Source: Desulfovibrio sp.
Lineage (GTDB): Bacteria; Desulfobacterota; Desulfovibrionia; Desulfovibrionales; Desulfovibrionaceae
NCBI GenBank assembly: GCA_031287575.1
Contig: JAITSV010000011.1
Location: 1-64,000 of the forward strand
Length of the DNA: 64,000 bases
Direction of reading: 5' to 3'
Positions 50,027 through 59,959 of the stretch are shown piece by piece (the first letter of the stretch is position 1; every line of letters begins with the position of its first letter). A program made the position numbers and the translations under genes. Under the pieces are notes generated by a model. It ran no database searches. It was not told the origin of the DNA and saw only the letters and a program-made list of their open reading frames with translations.

Positions 50027-52500
50027 TTATCGGTGGCGGCTTCGTCGCCGCCAAGCGGCTCGTAGCGGAACACCAGCCCCAGCCCGGCAATGGACTGCCG
50101 GTCGGGGGGCGGCCCGGTCTGAACGGAGCTTGTCTGGGCGGCTGTTGCCGGCGTGGCCCCAGCCATGTCAGCCGACACGTCGGCGGGCACGGCTGGCGGG
50201 GCACCATCCTTGGCCGCTGTCTTGCCCTTCCCCTTGCGGGCGGGCCTGGCGGGCGCGGTTGCAGCCTCCGGCACGGCCACGTCCACAATGGCGGTGCCAC
50301 CCTTGCGCAGCTTGCCGAACAACACCTCGCGGGCCAACTCGTCTTCCAGCGCGGTGCGGATCACCCGGCGCAGCGGGCGCGCCCCGAAGGCAGGCTCGAA
50401 GCCCTTTTCGGCCAAGCGCGCACGGGCCGCCGGAGTCAGTTCCAGGCGCACGCGGCGGTCCTTCAGCCCGGCGCCCAGTTCCAGCACGAACTTGTCCACG
50501 ATGCGCTCCATGACCGGGGTGGTCAGCCCGGCAAAGGGGATCATGGCGTCCAGCCGGTTGCGGAATTCCGGGCTGAACATGTTCTCCACGGCCTTGCGGC
50601 CCTTGCCCGCCACGTCTTCCTGCGCGGTGGCGCCGAAGCCGATGGACGGCGCGCTCATTTCGCGCACGCCCGCGTTGGAGGTCATGATCAGCACCACGTT
50701 GCGGAAGTCCGCCTTGCGTCCGGTGTTGTCGGTGAGCGTGGCGTAGTCCATGACCTGGAGCAGAATGTTGAAGATGTCCGGGTGGGCCTTTTCGATTTCG
50801 GCCAGCAGCAGCACGGTGTACGGCTGCTTGCGGATGGCCTCGGTCAGCAGGCCGCCCTGGTCGAAGCCCACGTAGCCGGGGGGCGCCCCGATGAGCCGCG
50901 ACACGGAATGCTTCTCCATGTACTCGCTCATGTCGTAGCGCACGAAGCCGATGCCCATGACCTCCGCCAGACGGCGGGCCAGTTCGGTCTTGCCCACCCC
51001 CGTGGGGCCGTAGAACAGGAAGCTGCCCGTGGGCCGGTCCTCGCGGCCCAGGCCCGCCCGCGCGCGCAGGATGGCCCGCGACAGGATGCCTACGGCCGCG
51101 TCCTGCCCGAAGACCACGTTGCGCAGGTCTTCATCGAGGGTGCGCAGGCGGTCGCGGTCACTGGACGACACCGTGCGCGACGGTATCTGGGCCATGCGCG
51201 CCACCACCTTTTCCACGTCCTTCACGCCGATGGCGGCATCGGAGGACGACGCCGCGCGGGCTCCGCGCCGCAGCCGGGCCGCCGCGCCCGCCTCGTCCAG
51301 CACGTCGATGGCCTTGTCCGGCAGCAGCCGTTCGGTGATGTACCGGGCGGAAAGCTCCACCGCCGCGCGCAGGGCGGGCAACGTGTAGCGCACCTTGTGG
51401 TGGTCCTCGTAATAGGGGCGCAACCCCTTCAGGATGTCCACGCATTCGTCCTGCGAAGGTTCCTGCACGTCGATCTTCTGGAACCGGCGCGACAGGGCGC
51501 GGTCCTTCTCGAAGTGGTTGCGGTATTCCTCGTAGGTGGTGGACCCGATGCAGCGGATGCTGCCGTCGGCCAGCACGGGCTTCAGGATGTTGGAGGCATC
51601 CATGGAGCCGCCGCTGGTGGAACCCGCGCCCACGATGGTGTGGATTTCGTCGATGAACAGAATGGCCCCCGGCACCTTGCCGAGGTCGGTGATGACGCCC
51701 TTCAGGCGCTGCTCGAAGTCGCCGCGATACTTGGTGCCCGCCAGCAGCGCGCCCATGTCCAGGGCGAAGATGCGCACGTCGCGGAATTCCTCGGGCACTT
51801 CGCCGCCCGCCACGCGCAGGGCCAGCCCTTCGGCGATGGCGGTCTTGCCCACGCCGGGGTCGCCCACGTACAGCGGGTTGTTCTTGCGCCGCCGGGCCAG
51901 CACCTGGATGGTCCGTTCCAGTTCCTTTGCCCGCCCGATAAGCGGGTCTATGCGGCCATCGCGGGCGCGGGCGGTAAGGTCCACGGTGAACTTTTCCAGC
52001 GCGTCGGTGCGCGGGGTGTCCGATGCGCCCTCTTCGCCGTCCGCTTCGCCGCCGCCCTCCCCGTCGCCGCCCTGCGGCGCGCCGTGCGAGATGTGCTGCA
52101 GCACGTCCAGCCGGGTCACCCCCTGCGACTTCAGGAAGTAGGTGGCGTAGGCGTCGTCTTCTTCAAAAATGGCGGCCAGCACGTCGCCGATTTCCACGGC
52201 GCCCTTGCCCGCGGACTGCATGTGGCGGATGGCCCGCTGCAGCACGCGCTGCACGCCAAGGGTCTGGACGACCTCTGTTGGGGTGTCGGCGGGCAACGGC
52301 TCCAGATGGGTGGCGAAAAAGGTTTCCAGGCGCAGGCGCAGGGCCTTCACGTCCACCCCCACGGCTTCAAGGATGGATTTTCCCGCATCCTCACCCGTGA
52401 TGGCGTAGAGCAGGTGCTCCAGCGTCAGGAACTCGTGGTTGCGCGTCCGCACGTCGTTGACGGCGGCGGTAAGCGCTGCTTCAAGGCGTCTTCCAATCAT
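50023..52500 (-). CDS. clpA: ATP-dependent Clp protease ATP-binding subunit ClpA
   Basis: Hexameric unfoldase feeding ClpP. 825 residues: N-domain (1-150), acidic Gly-rich linker, D1 ATPase (Walker A GDPGVGKTA, Walker B ILFIDE), D2 ATPase (Walker A GPTGVGKTE) and a 70-residue Ala/Pro-rich tail. In D2 the Walker B reads VLLLAEIEK where the family has LLLDE: codon 50800-50802 (GCC on the minus strand) gives Ala near residue 567 instead of Asp. All other motifs are intact. ATG at 52500. clpS starts just upstream and aat just downstream; clpP is not in the window. Confidence 0.93.
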   Translation of the reverse strand: MIGRRLEAALTAAVNDVRTRNHEFLTLEHLLYAITGEDAGKSILEAVGVDVKALRLRLETFFATHLEPLPADTPTEVVQTLGVQRVLQRAIRHMQSAGKGAVEIGDVLAAIFEEDDAYATYFLKSQGVTRLDVLQHISHGAPQGGDGEGGGEADGEEGASDTPRTDALEKFTVDLTARARDGRIDPLIGRAKELERTIQVLARRRKNNPLYVGDPGVGKTAIAEGLALRVAGGEVPEEFRDVRIFALDMGALLAGTKYRGDFEQRLKGVITDLGKVPGAILFIDEIHTIVGAGSTSGGSMDASNILKPVLADGSIRCIGSTTYEEYRNHFEKDRALSRRFQKIDVQEPSQDECVDILKGLRPYYEDHHKVRYTLPALRAAVELSARYITERLLPDKAIDVLDEAGAAARLRRGARAASSSDAAIGVKDVEKVVARMAQIPSRTVSSSDRDRLRTLDEDLRNVVFGQDAAVGILSRAILRARAGLGREDRPTGSFLFYGPTGVGKTELARRLAEVMGIGFVRYDMSEYMEKHSVSRLIGAPPGYVGFDQGGLLTEAIRKQPYTVLLLAEIEKAHPDIFNILLQVMDYATLTDNTGRKADFRNVVLIMTSNAGVREMSAPSIGFGATAQEDVAGKGRKAVENMFSPEFRNRLDAMIPFAGLTTPVMERIVDKFVLELGAGLKDRRVRLELTPAARARLAEKGFEPAFGARPLRRVIRTALEDELAREVLFGKLRKGGTAIVDVAVPEAATAPARPARKGKGKTAAKDGAPPAVPADVSADMAGATPATAAQTSSVQTGPPPDRQSIAGLGLVFRYEPLGGDEAATDK

Positions 52501-52501
52501 G

Positions 52502-52933
52502 TCATACCTCTTCGAGGGTGCAGCGCAGTGGATAGCCTTCGCGCCGGGCGCGGGCATGCACGAGGGCGACCTTGGTTTCGGCCACCTCCGCCGTGTACAC
52601 GCCGCATTCGCCGACGCCCTTCTCGTGGACGGCCAGCATGATGCGCGTCGCCTCGTCGGGCGTTCTGCGGAACACCTCGACCAGGATCGACACCACGAAC
52701 TCCATGGTCGTGTAGTCGTCGTTGTGCAGGAGCACCCGGAACATCCGGGGCTCGCGCACCTCGTCCTCGATGAGGATCTCCGTGTCCCTGCCACCGTCCG
52801 GCATGCCCGATGGATTCGACGGGCCAGCCGGTTCGGATGGACTGGAAGGACCGGACGGGCCATCCGGATTGGATGGACCGGCCATGCACGCCGGAATGGC
52901 CGGGAAACGATGGATGCCGGAATGGGTGCTCAT
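52502..52933 (-). CDS. clpS: ClpA adaptor ClpS
   Basis: Recognises N-degrons (Leu, Phe, Tyr, Trp) and delivers them to ClpA. The C-terminal 85 residues are a complete ClpS core: FRVLLHNDDYTTMEFVVSIL, then HEKGVGECGVY and a final helix. In front is an unusual Pro/Ser/Gly-rich extension of about 45 residues made of PSNPDGPSGPSSPSEPAG-type repeats. Start is uncertain: ATG at 52933 is used; 52969 and 52804 are alternatives, and none has a clear ribosome site. Confidence 0.88.
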   Translation of the reverse strand: MSTHSGIHRFPAIPACMAGPSNPDGPSGPSSPSEPAGPSNPSGMPDGGRDTEILIEDEVREPRMFRVLLHNDDYTTMEFVVSILVEVFRRTPDEATRIMLAVHEKGVGECGVYTAEVAETKVALVHARARREGYPLRCTLEEV

Positions 52934-53185
52934 GGGTGCTCGTTTCGCTGTTTCCGGGTGGCCGTTCATGGCCGCGCCCCGGTATCCGTCCCTCGTCGTC
53001 CGGGCAAAGCAGTCGGGGGCAAAACCGCCGGGGCGTGGGGCCGGTTGTGCGCCGGGCGCGGGCCACGCCTTAATACTAACATCGCGCCGCCCGCTGTCGA
53101 GGGGCTTGCGGTCACGCAGGGCAAGGCCGCCAGGTCGAAAGATTCGTGACCATTTCCGGGCGGGGCCAGTACGGGCGGGGCCGGA

Positions 53186-53863
53186 TCACTCCTCGCTGGC
53201 GGCGCCTGCCCCGCCGGCATCGCTTCCGAAGACCACCCCTCGGGCGGCGGCCAGCCCCGCCGCGTCGAAGGTGAAATCCTCCGACGGGGGCAGCCCGTTC
53301 GCGGCGCGCCACTGGCGATTCAGGTCGTGATACGTTGCGGTGGATGCGCGCGCCCTGTCAAGGCCAAGCCGGTCGGCCATGGCCAGGATGGCCTCGCGGT
53401 CACCCTCCAGTTCCACCACCGGGCCAAAGGGCATGATGTCGAGGCAGACATGCACCCCGTCCAGGTGCCACACCTCGCGCACCTTGTCGTAGCCGAAGGC
53501 CACGTCGTAGCCCAGGCCGGTCAGCACCCGGTGCATGGCGTCCCTGTCGGCCACGCCGGTCTGCACCTCGTCCCACACCTTCACGTCATCAGGAAAGGGA
53601 GCGGCTCCGGCATCCCCCGCATCCCCCGCATCACCGGCATGGGGCGGACGCTTCATGGTCAGCACGGCGGCGCGCAGGTTCGGCCCGGTCTTGGTGCGCA
53701 GACGCAGCAACGTGTTCGCCGCGCGCAAATGGCGCCCCGGCGTGTCGTACACCCGGTTGCATTCAAGGTACGGCGCGCCGCCGGTGGCCCCCAGTGCTTG
53801 CAAAGCGGTGCGAAGCGCGGCAAGGTCCGCTTCGGGGAACTTGATTTCTATTTCCAGTGCCAT
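53186..53863 (-). CDS. CYTH-domain protein (CyaB/ThTPase-like)
   Basis: 225 residues with the CYTH signature EIEIK (4-8), which binds triphosphate substrates with metal ions; relatives include class IV adenylate cyclase and thiamine triphosphatase. The tunnel charges (RLRTK, YHDL) are present. A GDAGDAGDAG insert (about 76-85) comes from a 9-bp triplet repeat. Substrate unknown. It diverges from crcB. Confidence 0.85.
   Translation of the reverse strand: MALEIEIKFPEADLAALRTALQALGATGGAPYLECNRVYDTPGRHLRAANTLLRLRTKTGPNLRAAVLTMKRPPHAGDAGDAGDAGAAPFPDDVKVWDEVQTGVADRDAMHRVLTGLGYDVAFGYDKVREVWHLDGVHVCLDIMPFGPVVELEGDREAILAMADRLGLDRARASTATYHDLNRQWRAANGLPPSEDFTFDAAGLAAARGVVFGSDAGGAGAASEE
53611..53637 (-). 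repeat. 9-bp in-frame repeat in the CYTH gene
   Basis: catcccccg twice and catcaccgg once; on the minus strand this encodes GDA repeated in frame, in a predicted loop of the CYTH protein. Confidence 0.8.
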
Positions 53864-53985
53864 GTGAACTCCATGGACCGCGTCCCCGCCATCCCCCATT
53901 CCCGCTGCCGCGGCGGCAGCCCGTGGAAGACGGAGACGAGGCACGGCCGGGCGCCGCACCGCGCGGCGCGAAAGAGGGCCCTTTC

Positions 53986-54360
53986 GTGCAGAAGATCGTC
54001 TTGCTGGGCCTTGCGGGCGCCCTGGGCAGCCTGGCCCGTTACGGCCTTGCCGGGTTGGTGCAGCGCGCCACGCCGGGTTCGTTTCCGCTCGGTACGTTCA
54101 TCGTCAACGTGCTGGGCTGCCTGGCCTTCGGGTTCATCTGGGGGGTGTGCGAAACCCGCATCTCCCTGCATCCGGACGTGCGCGTGGTGCTGCTGACCGG
54201 CTTCATGGGCGCCTTCACCACCTTTTCCACCTTCACCTTCGAAAGTCTGGGACTCATGGAGACCGGGCAGTGGATGGCCTTTGCCCTGTACGCGGGCGGC
54301 CAGTTGCTGCTGGGCCTTGCCTTGCTGTGGCTGGGCCTGGGCACAGGACGGCTGGTTTAG
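53986..54360 (+). CDS. crcB: Fluoride ion channel CrcB (Fluc)
   Basis: Exports fluoride. 124 residues, four helices, with the family motifs GALGSLARYG, GTFIVNVLGC and GFMGAFTTFSTFTFE. The GTG start at 53986 lies seven bases after GAGGG; an upstream extension would be charged and proline-rich. A short GC hairpin (53951-53969) covers the leader just before the ribosome site. I do not see a fluoride riboswitch by eye. It is followed by a DUF190 gene, a common pair. Confidence 0.9.
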   Translation: MQKIVLLGLAGALGSLARYGLAGLVQRATPGSFPLGTFIVNVLGCLAFGFIWGVCETRISLHPDVRVVLLTGFMGAFTTFSTFTFESLGLMETGQWMAFALYAGGQLLLGLALLWLGLGTGRLV

Positions 54361-54451
54361 GACACAGGACGGCTGGTGCAGGCCAGCGGGCCGCCCCCCT
54401 CCCCCACGCACGGAAACCCGGCATCGCATCCGCAACCGGAAGGAGCACGCC

Positions 54452-54895
54452 ATGCGCATCATCTCTGGCGACGCCCTGCGTCTGCGCATCTACACCGGCG
54501 AACGCGACACCCACAAGGGGCGCGCCCTGCACGACGTCATCCTGGAATCGGCCCGGCGCGAAGGGCTGGCGGGCGGCACGGTGTTCCGGGGGCTTGCGGG
54601 CTTTGGCGCCAACAGCGTGGTACACACCGCGCGGGTGCTGCGCCTGTCCGAAGACCTGCCCATCGTGATCGAAATCATCGACGACGCGCCCAAGATAGAG
54701 GCATTCCTGCCCCGCGTCGAGGCGCTGCTGGCCGAAGGGCTGGTCACCGTGGACCCGGTGCGCGTGCTGCTGTACCGCCACGGCCCCGGCAAGGAGACGC
54801 AGCAGGATGGGCACGCGGAACCCCACTCCGGCACGGCCGGGAAGCAGCCGAATCAGGACGGCGGCAGCCGGGGCCGCGACAGGCGGGGCATCTAG
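54452..54895 (+). CDS. DUF190-family protein
   Basis: 147 residues; the core (about 1-105) is the DUF190/PII-like fold (MRIISGDALRLRIYTGE, AGFGANS, LPIVIEIID), followed by a charged Gln/Gly-rich tail. DUF190 proteins resemble PII and are often next to crcB, so a role in fluoride response is plausible but unproven. ATG at 54452 follows GGAAGGAG. A short direct repeat (acaggacggctggt, twice) lies over the crcB stop. Confidence 0.88.
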   Translation: MRIISGDALRLRIYTGERDTHKGRALHDVILESARREGLAGGTVFRGLAGFGANSVVHTARVLRLSEDLPIVIEIIDDAPKIEAFLPRVEALLAEGLVTVDPVRVLLYRHGPGKETQQDGHAEPHSGTAGKQPNQDGGSRGRDRRGI

Positions 54896-54997
54896 GCGCG
54901 CCGCGCCCCGTATGACCGCGCCCCCGCGCGGATGCGGAAACGGCAGGACCGCCGGGCGGCCCTGCCGTGTGCATTCCGTCGATGCGCCCCCGCGCTG

Positions 54998-55675
54998 CTA
55001 CCCGGCGGCGGGCAACAGCGCGGCGCGAATGGCCTCTATGCCGGCCTTGTCCACGTACTTGGACACCCGCAGGCGCTTGCCGGAGTTTTCGCGGTACATG
55101 GCCATGAAGCGCTGCACCAGGTCCAGCGCCGCCTCGCGGGTCAGGTCCTCGGCCAGCACGTCGCCGATGCGCGGGTGCCCGCCGGAATTGCCGCCCACGA
55201 TCACCGTCCAGCCGCGCTTGGTGCCCACCAGGCCCACGTCGCGCAGGTAGCTTTCGCCGCAGCACATGGGGCAGCCGGACACGCCGAACTTGACCTTGGC
55301 CGGGAAAGGCTGTTCCGCCAGCGTCTGCTCGATCTCCATGCCGAGCCCCAGCGAATCCTGAAGCCCGAGTTTACAGACCGCCGTGCCGGGGCAGGCCTGC
55401 ACGTAGTGCACGCACAGTTCCACGGCGCGGCCCACGTCCATGCGCAGGTCTTCCCAGATGGGTTCCACCTGCTCCGCCGTCATGCCCACCAGGGCAAGGC
55501 GCTGGCCGGAGGTGATCTTGATGATGGGGATGGCGTACTTGCGCGCCACGCGGGAAATGGCGTCCAGGATGTCGGGCGACAGCATGCCGCAGGGGGTGCG
55601 GGGCACGATGGCGTAGGTCTGCTTGTCGCGCTGGAGAATGGCGCCTCTCGGTTCCGGCGTGCCGGTATCAGTCAT
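54998..55675 (-). CDS. Low-molecular-weight assimilatory-type sulfite reductase
   Basis: Single-subunit siroheme-[4Fe-4S] enzyme of the type known from Desulfovibrio vulgaris, reducing sulfite to sulfide for assimilation. 225 residues with the siroheme-cluster ligands Cys-x5-Cys (CPGTAVC) and Cys-x3-Cys (CPMCC) in the expected order and the RxxxxR-type anion-binding arginines. ATG at 55675 follows AAGGAG. It stands after cheB on the same strand but is unrelated in function and may have its own promoter. Confidence 0.93.
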   Translation of the reverse strand: MTDTGTPEPRGAILQRDKQTYAIVPRTPCGMLSPDILDAISRVARKYAIPIIKITSGQRLALVGMTAEQVEPIWEDLRMDVGRAVELCVHYVQACPGTAVCKLGLQDSLGLGMEIEQTLAEQPFPAKVKFGVSGCPMCCGESYLRDVGLVGTKRGWTVIVGGNSGGHPRIGDVLAEDLTREAALDLVQRFMAMYRENSGKRLRVSKYVDKAGIEAIRAALLPAAG

Positions 55676-55833
55676 GTCCGATGCTCCTTGGTCCGTATGC
55701 GTTGTCGTTGAGGGAAACGTGGCGATCGCGCCGGGGCATTGGCCGCGTGGCAATCGCCACATGCGATGTGTCCTTTGGATGCGGCGACGTTGGCGGCTCG
55801 TCGGCTTCGGCGGCTTCGATCGCCGTCACCGGC

Positions 55834-56904
55834 TCAGCAGGCCCGGACGATGGCCGGGGCGATTTCCTCCAGGGAAACCACCTTGCGCACGCCGCCCAGC
55901 TTGATGGCCTCCTGGGGCATGCCGAAGACCACGCAACTGGCCTCGTCCTGGGCGATGGTATGCGCGCCCACGTCGAACAGTTCCTTCATGCCCGCCGCCC
56001 CGTCGTCGCCCATGCCGGTCATGATGGCGGCCACGGCGTTGCGCCCGGCGTAGCGCGCGGCGGACCGGAACAGCACGTCCACCGAGGGCCGGTGCCTGCG
56101 CACCAGCGGGCCTTCGCGCACCTCGACGTAATAGCGCGAGCCGTTGCGCTTGAGCAGCATGTGCAGGTTGCCGGGGGCGATGAGCACCTGGCCGCGCCGC
56201 ATGACGTCGTTGTCCTGCGCCTCCTTCACCGCTACCCGGCAGATGGCGTTGAGCCGGTTGGCGAAGGCGGCGGTGAAGTGTTCCGGCATGTGCTGCACGA
56301 TGGCGATGGGCGGGCAGTCGGCGGGCAGCGCCTCCAGCACCACGCGCAGGGCCTCCGTGCCGCCGGTGGACGCGCCGATGACCACCATCTTTTCGGTCTG
56401 CTGCACCGTGGTGGTCAGCGGGGTGGCCGCGGGCAGCACCGCATCGGCGGAAAGCTTGGGCGGCACCCCGGCGGCCAGGGGACTGAGCTTGCGCAGCCTG
56501 GCGCGGGCGGCGGCCTTCAGCGCATCGCAGATGCGGATGCTGGATTCCTCCAGAAACCGCTTGGTGCCCATGCGCGGTTTCTGGATGACCTCCACCGCGC
56601 CGTATTCCATGGCCTTGAAGGTGGCCTCGGCCCCCTGCTCCGTCACCGACGAGCAGATCACCACCGGAATGGGGTGCTGGGTCATGATCTTGCGCAGGAA
56701 GGTGATGCCGTCCATGCGCGGCATCTCCACGTCCAGCAGGATCACGTCCGGGGCCACGGTTTCCATGCGCTTGGCCGCCACGAAGGGGTCGGAGGCGGTG
56801 CCGATGAGTTCCAGTTCCTCGTCGCTGGCGACGATGTCGGCCAGGGTCTGGCGGACCAGGGCAGAATCGTCCACCACCAGAACCTTGATGCGGCGGGCGG
56901 TCAT
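55834..56904 (-). CDS. cheB: Protein-glutamate methylesterase CheB
   Basis: Removes methyl groups from chemoreceptors. 356 residues: N-terminal receiver with the phosphorylated Asp in LLDVEMP near 58 and a C-terminal esterase with the Ser of [10 protein letters not shown], His in VQHMPEHF and Asp in MTGMGDDGA. It overlaps cheR by four bases. Confidence 0.96.
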   Translation of the reverse strand: MTARRIKVLVVDDSALVRQTLADIVASDEELELIGTASDPFVAAKRMETVAPDVILLDVEMPRMDGITFLRKIMTQHPIPVVICSSVTEQGAEATFKAMEYGAVEVIQKPRMGTKRFLEESSIRICDALKAAARARLRKLSPLAAGVPPKLSADAVLPAATPLTTTVQQTEKMVVIGASTGGTEALRVVLEALPADCPPIAIVQHMPEHFTAAFANRLNAICRVAVKEAQDNDVMRRGQVLIAPGNLHMLLKRNGSRYYVEVREGPLVRRHRPSVDVLFRSAARYAGRNAVAAIMTGMGDDGAAGMKELFDVGAHTIAQDEASCVVFGMPQEAIKLGGVRKVVSLEEIAPAIVRAC

Positions 56905-57788
56905 CGCGTCCTCCGGTAGACGGTGGGCGCCACCTGTTCAAGCGGCAGCGCCATGCCGGTAAGACTTTCGGAGTGGCCGATGAACAGGTGCCCGCCGGGG
57001 CGCAGGCACTGGCAGAACCGGCTGAACAGCCCTTCCTGCGTGGGCTTGTCGAAGTAGATGATCACGTTGCGGCAGAAAATGATGTCCATGGGCTCGGAAA
57101 AGCTGAAGGGATCCATGAAGTTCAACCGCTCGAAGCGCACGGCGGAGCGCAACTCCGGCCCGATGCGCACCAGGCGGCGTGAGCGGTCGCGGCTGCGCAA
57201 CAGGTAGCGCTTGCGGAACTGGTCCGGCACGTTGTGCACCCGCTCTTCTTCGTACACGGCGCGCACGGCCTGCTGCAGGGCCCGCGACGAAATGTCCGTG
57301 GCCAGGATGGAAAAGCTGAAGCCGGGGGTGCGTTCCTCGTAGTCGCGCAGCACCATGGCCAGGGTGTAGGGCTCCATGCCGATGGAACAGCCAGCGCTCC
57401 ATACCCGCAGGGGGCGCTGGGCGCGCTGGCGCACCGCCTCGGCCGTCCAGCCGGGCAGCAACGTGGCGGTCAGATAGTCGAAATGGCGTGGTTCGCGAAA
57501 GAATTCCGTGGTGTTGGTGGTCACCACGTCGATGAAGTTGCGCAGTTCCTCGTCAAAGCCCTTTTCCGTGAACAGATAGTCCACGTACTGGTCGTAGCTG
57601 GCCATGCCCAGCACGCGCAGCCGCTTTTGCAGGCGCGCCTCCAGCATCACCCGCTTGGAGCCGGGCAGCTTGATGCCCACCTGCTCGTAAACGAAGCGGC
57701 TCATGCGGTCGAACAGCTTCTGCGACATGGGGCCAGGGCGGGCGCAGCCCGCAGGCAGGGCCGGGCCGTCACTGCGGGTGGAGCTCAT
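56901..57788 (-). CDS. cheR: Chemotaxis protein methyltransferase CheR
   Basis: Methylates receptor glutamates with S-adenosylmethionine. 295 residues with the [11 protein letters not shown] stretch, the SAM-binding region and NVIIYFDKP. The usual GEEPY loop reads GCSIGMEPY, with Met in place of Glu. The start lies four bases inside cheA (ATGA). A pentapeptide for tethering to receptors is not relevant at this end. Confidence 0.94.
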   Translation of the reverse strand: MSSTRSDGPALPAGCARPGPMSQKLFDRMSRFVYEQVGIKLPGSKRVMLEARLQKRLRVLGMASYDQYVDYLFTEKGFDEELRNFIDVVTTNTTEFFREPRHFDYLTATLLPGWTAEAVRQRAQRPLRVWSAGCSIGMEPYTLAMVLRDYEERTPGFSFSILATDISSRALQQAVRAVYEEERVHNVPDQFRKRYLLRSRDRSRRLVRIGPELRSAVRFERLNFMDPFSFSEPMDIIFCRNVIIYFDKPTQEGLFSRFCQCLRPGGHLFIGHSESLTGMALPLEQVAPTVYRRTR

Positions 57789-59959
57789 GCACCGCCCCCG
57801 TGCGGCGCCGCGGGAACGCGCTGCCCGCGCTGGGGCTGGTCCGCCGCAAGCTGCACCAGGCCCGGCACGTCCAGGATCAGGGCCATGCTGCCGTCGCCCT
57901 TGATGGTGGCGCCGGAAATGCCCGGCACGTCCTTGTAGATGCGGCCCAGACTCTTGATGACCGTCTGGTGCTCGCCCACCACGCAGTCCACCACCAGGCC
58001 GAAGCGGCTGCCCTGCGCATCGACCACCACCACCTGTTCGATGGCGGGCGCGGGACCGGATGATGCGAACAGCTCGCGCAGGCGGATGTAGGGCACGATT
58101 TCGCCGCGCAGATTGATGATGCGCTGCCTGCCGTCAGCCGCGCTGGGGGTTGCGTGTTCCGCGCATTCTTCCACGTGGTTCAGCGGAATGACGTACGATT
58201 CGCCGCCCACCAGCACTTGCAGGCCGTCGATGATGGCCAGGGTCAGCGGCAGGCGGATGGTCAGGGTGGTGCCCTTCCCCACCGTGCTGTCCAGTTCTAT
58301 GCGGCCGCGCAGCGCCTCTATGGAACGCTTCACCACGTCCATGCCCACGCCCCGGCCGGAAACGTTGGTGACCTTTTCCGCCGTGGAAAAGCCGGGAGCG
58401 AAGATGAGCTCGATGGCCTCGCGCGCGGGCAGTTCCGCATCCGGGGCGATGACGCCGCGCTTGCGGGCGGTTTCCAGCACCCGGACGGGGTCGATGCCCG
58501 CACCATCATCGGCGATGGTGATCAGTACCTCGCCACCGGCATGGGCCGCCGAAAGGGTGACCGTGCCGGTGCGCGGCTTGCCCGCGGCGGCGCGCACGTC
58601 GGGCGATTCCACCCCGTGGTCCAGGCTGTTGCGCAGGCAGTGCACCAGCGGGTCGCCCAGGCGTTCTATGACGGTCTTGTCCAGTTCCGTCTCCCCGCCC
58701 AGGGTGACCAGTTCCACGTCCTTGCCCAGTTCCGCCGAAAGGTCGCGCACCAGGCGGCGGAACTTGCTGAACGTGGTGCCGATGGGCAGCATGCGGATGC
58801 CGAGGGTGGTGTCGCGCAGTTCGTCGCTCAGCCGTTCCAGTTCCTCCACCAGCCCCAGCAGGCCGGGGTCGCTGCGCAGATGCGCCGCCTGTGAAAGCTG
58901 GGCCTGCACGATGACCAGTTCACCCACCAGGTCCACCAGAAAATCCAGCTTGGACGCGGCAACCCGGATGCTGGCCCCGGAATCGTCGCGCGCGGCGGAC
59001 TCCTTGTCGCGCGACTGGCGGATGGCCCGCATGGCCTGCTGCTCCGCCAGCGCGGCGTCCACCTTCTCGGACTCCACCACGCCCGCGTCGGCCAGCAGCC
59101 TGCCCAGGGGGCGTTGCTCGTCCAGCACGCGATGCAGATCGTCGGAGCTGACGTCGCCGCGCTCGATCAGGATTTCGCCCAGCCGCTTGTAGGCGGCGTC
59201 GTCCACGATGCGCGCGTCGTCCACCAGCCGGATGTCGATGTCCGCGTCGTCCTCCACGAACAGGAACACGTCGCGGAGGGCGGCCTCGTCCGCCTCGCTG
59301 GAAAGCAGCACGTCCCACCACAGGTGGCACAGTTCGGGCTGCAACTCGTCAAGGGCGGGCACTTCGCTGAAGTGCGGGAACACCTGCGCGCCACCCAGGT
59401 CGCGCAGTTCGTCCAGCAGGGACAAGGGGTTGGTGCCGGTGAAAAGAATCGACGGCACGGGGCGAAAGCGCACCCGCCAGGTGCGGGCGCAAGGGGGGCA
59501 CGGCGCTTCGGGTTCCGTCGGGCATTCCCCGTTGGCGGCATCGTGCGGCGGGGCATCGGCATCAGCGGCGGTCGCTGGCACCAGCGCCCGCAACGAGGCG
59601 GTGATGGCGGCGGCGTGCGTCAGGTCCGGGGCATCGCCGGTGACCGCGCAGTGCAGCAATTGGGCGATGTGGTCGCGCGAGGCCAGGGTCAGGTCCAGCA
59701 ACTGGCGGGTGACGGGCACCTCGCCGTTGCGCACCCGGTCGAACACCGTTTCCACGTCGTGGGTGAAGTGGGCGATGTCGTCAAAGCCGAACATGGCCCC
59801 GGAGCCCTTGATGGTATGCATGGCCCGGAACACTCGCGCCACCAGGTCGCGGTCATCGGGCTGCGCCTCCAGTTCCAGCAGGGCCGTTTCCAGCTCCGCC
59901 AGCAGGTCATGCGCCTCTTCGATGAAGGCTGCCCTGTTTGCGTCTTCCTGCGATTGCAT
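57785..59959 (-). CDS. cheA: Chemotaxis histidine kinase CheA
   Basis: Autophosphorylating kinase at the centre of chemosensory signalling. 724 residues: HPt domain with His48 in MHTIKGSGAMFG, a long middle region (about 130-330) with its own folds and a Glu/Asp-rich part, dimerisation helices, the HATPase domain (RNSLDHGVES, GRGVGMDVV) and a CheW-like domain at the end. No cheW is beside it, so the coupling protein must come from elsewhere. Confidence 0.96.
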   Translation of the reverse strand: MQSQEDANRAAFIEEAHDLLAELETALLELEAQPDDRDLVARVFRAMHTIKGSGAMFGFDDIAHFTHDVETVFDRVRNGEVPVTRQLLDLTLASRDHIAQLLHCAVTGDAPDLTHAAAITASLRALVPATAADADAPPHDAANGECPTEPEAPCPPCARTWRVRFRPVPSILFTGTNPLSLLDELRDLGGAQVFPHFSEVPALDELQPELCHLWWDVLLSSEADEAALRDVFLFVEDDADIDIRLVDDARIVDDAAYKRLGEILIERGDVSSDDLHRVLDEQRPLGRLLADAGVVESEKVDAALAEQQAMRAIRQSRDKESAARDDSGASIRVAASKLDFLVDLVGELVIVQAQLSQAAHLRSDPGLLGLVEELERLSDELRDTTLGIRMLPIGTTFSKFRRLVRDLSAELGKDVELVTLGGETELDKTVIERLGDPLVHCLRNSLDHGVESPDVRAAAGKPRTGTVTLSAAHAGGEVLITIADDGAGIDPVRVLETARKRGVIAPDAELPAREAIELIFAPGFSTAEKVTNVSGRGVGMDVVKRSIEALRGRIELDSTVGKGTTLTIRLPLTLAIIDGLQVLVGGESYVIPLNHVEECAEHATPSAADGRQRIINLRGEIVPYIRLRELFASSGPAPAIEQVVVVDAQGSRFGLVVDCVVGEHQTVIKSLGRIYKDVPGISGATIKGDGSMALILDVPGLVQLAADQPQRGQRVPAAPHGGGA

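Noticed and set aside
53864..53985. Fluoride riboswitch before crcB
   Set aside because: The leader has a GC hairpin but I could not fit the crcB-motif pseudoknot; a covariance-model search would decide.
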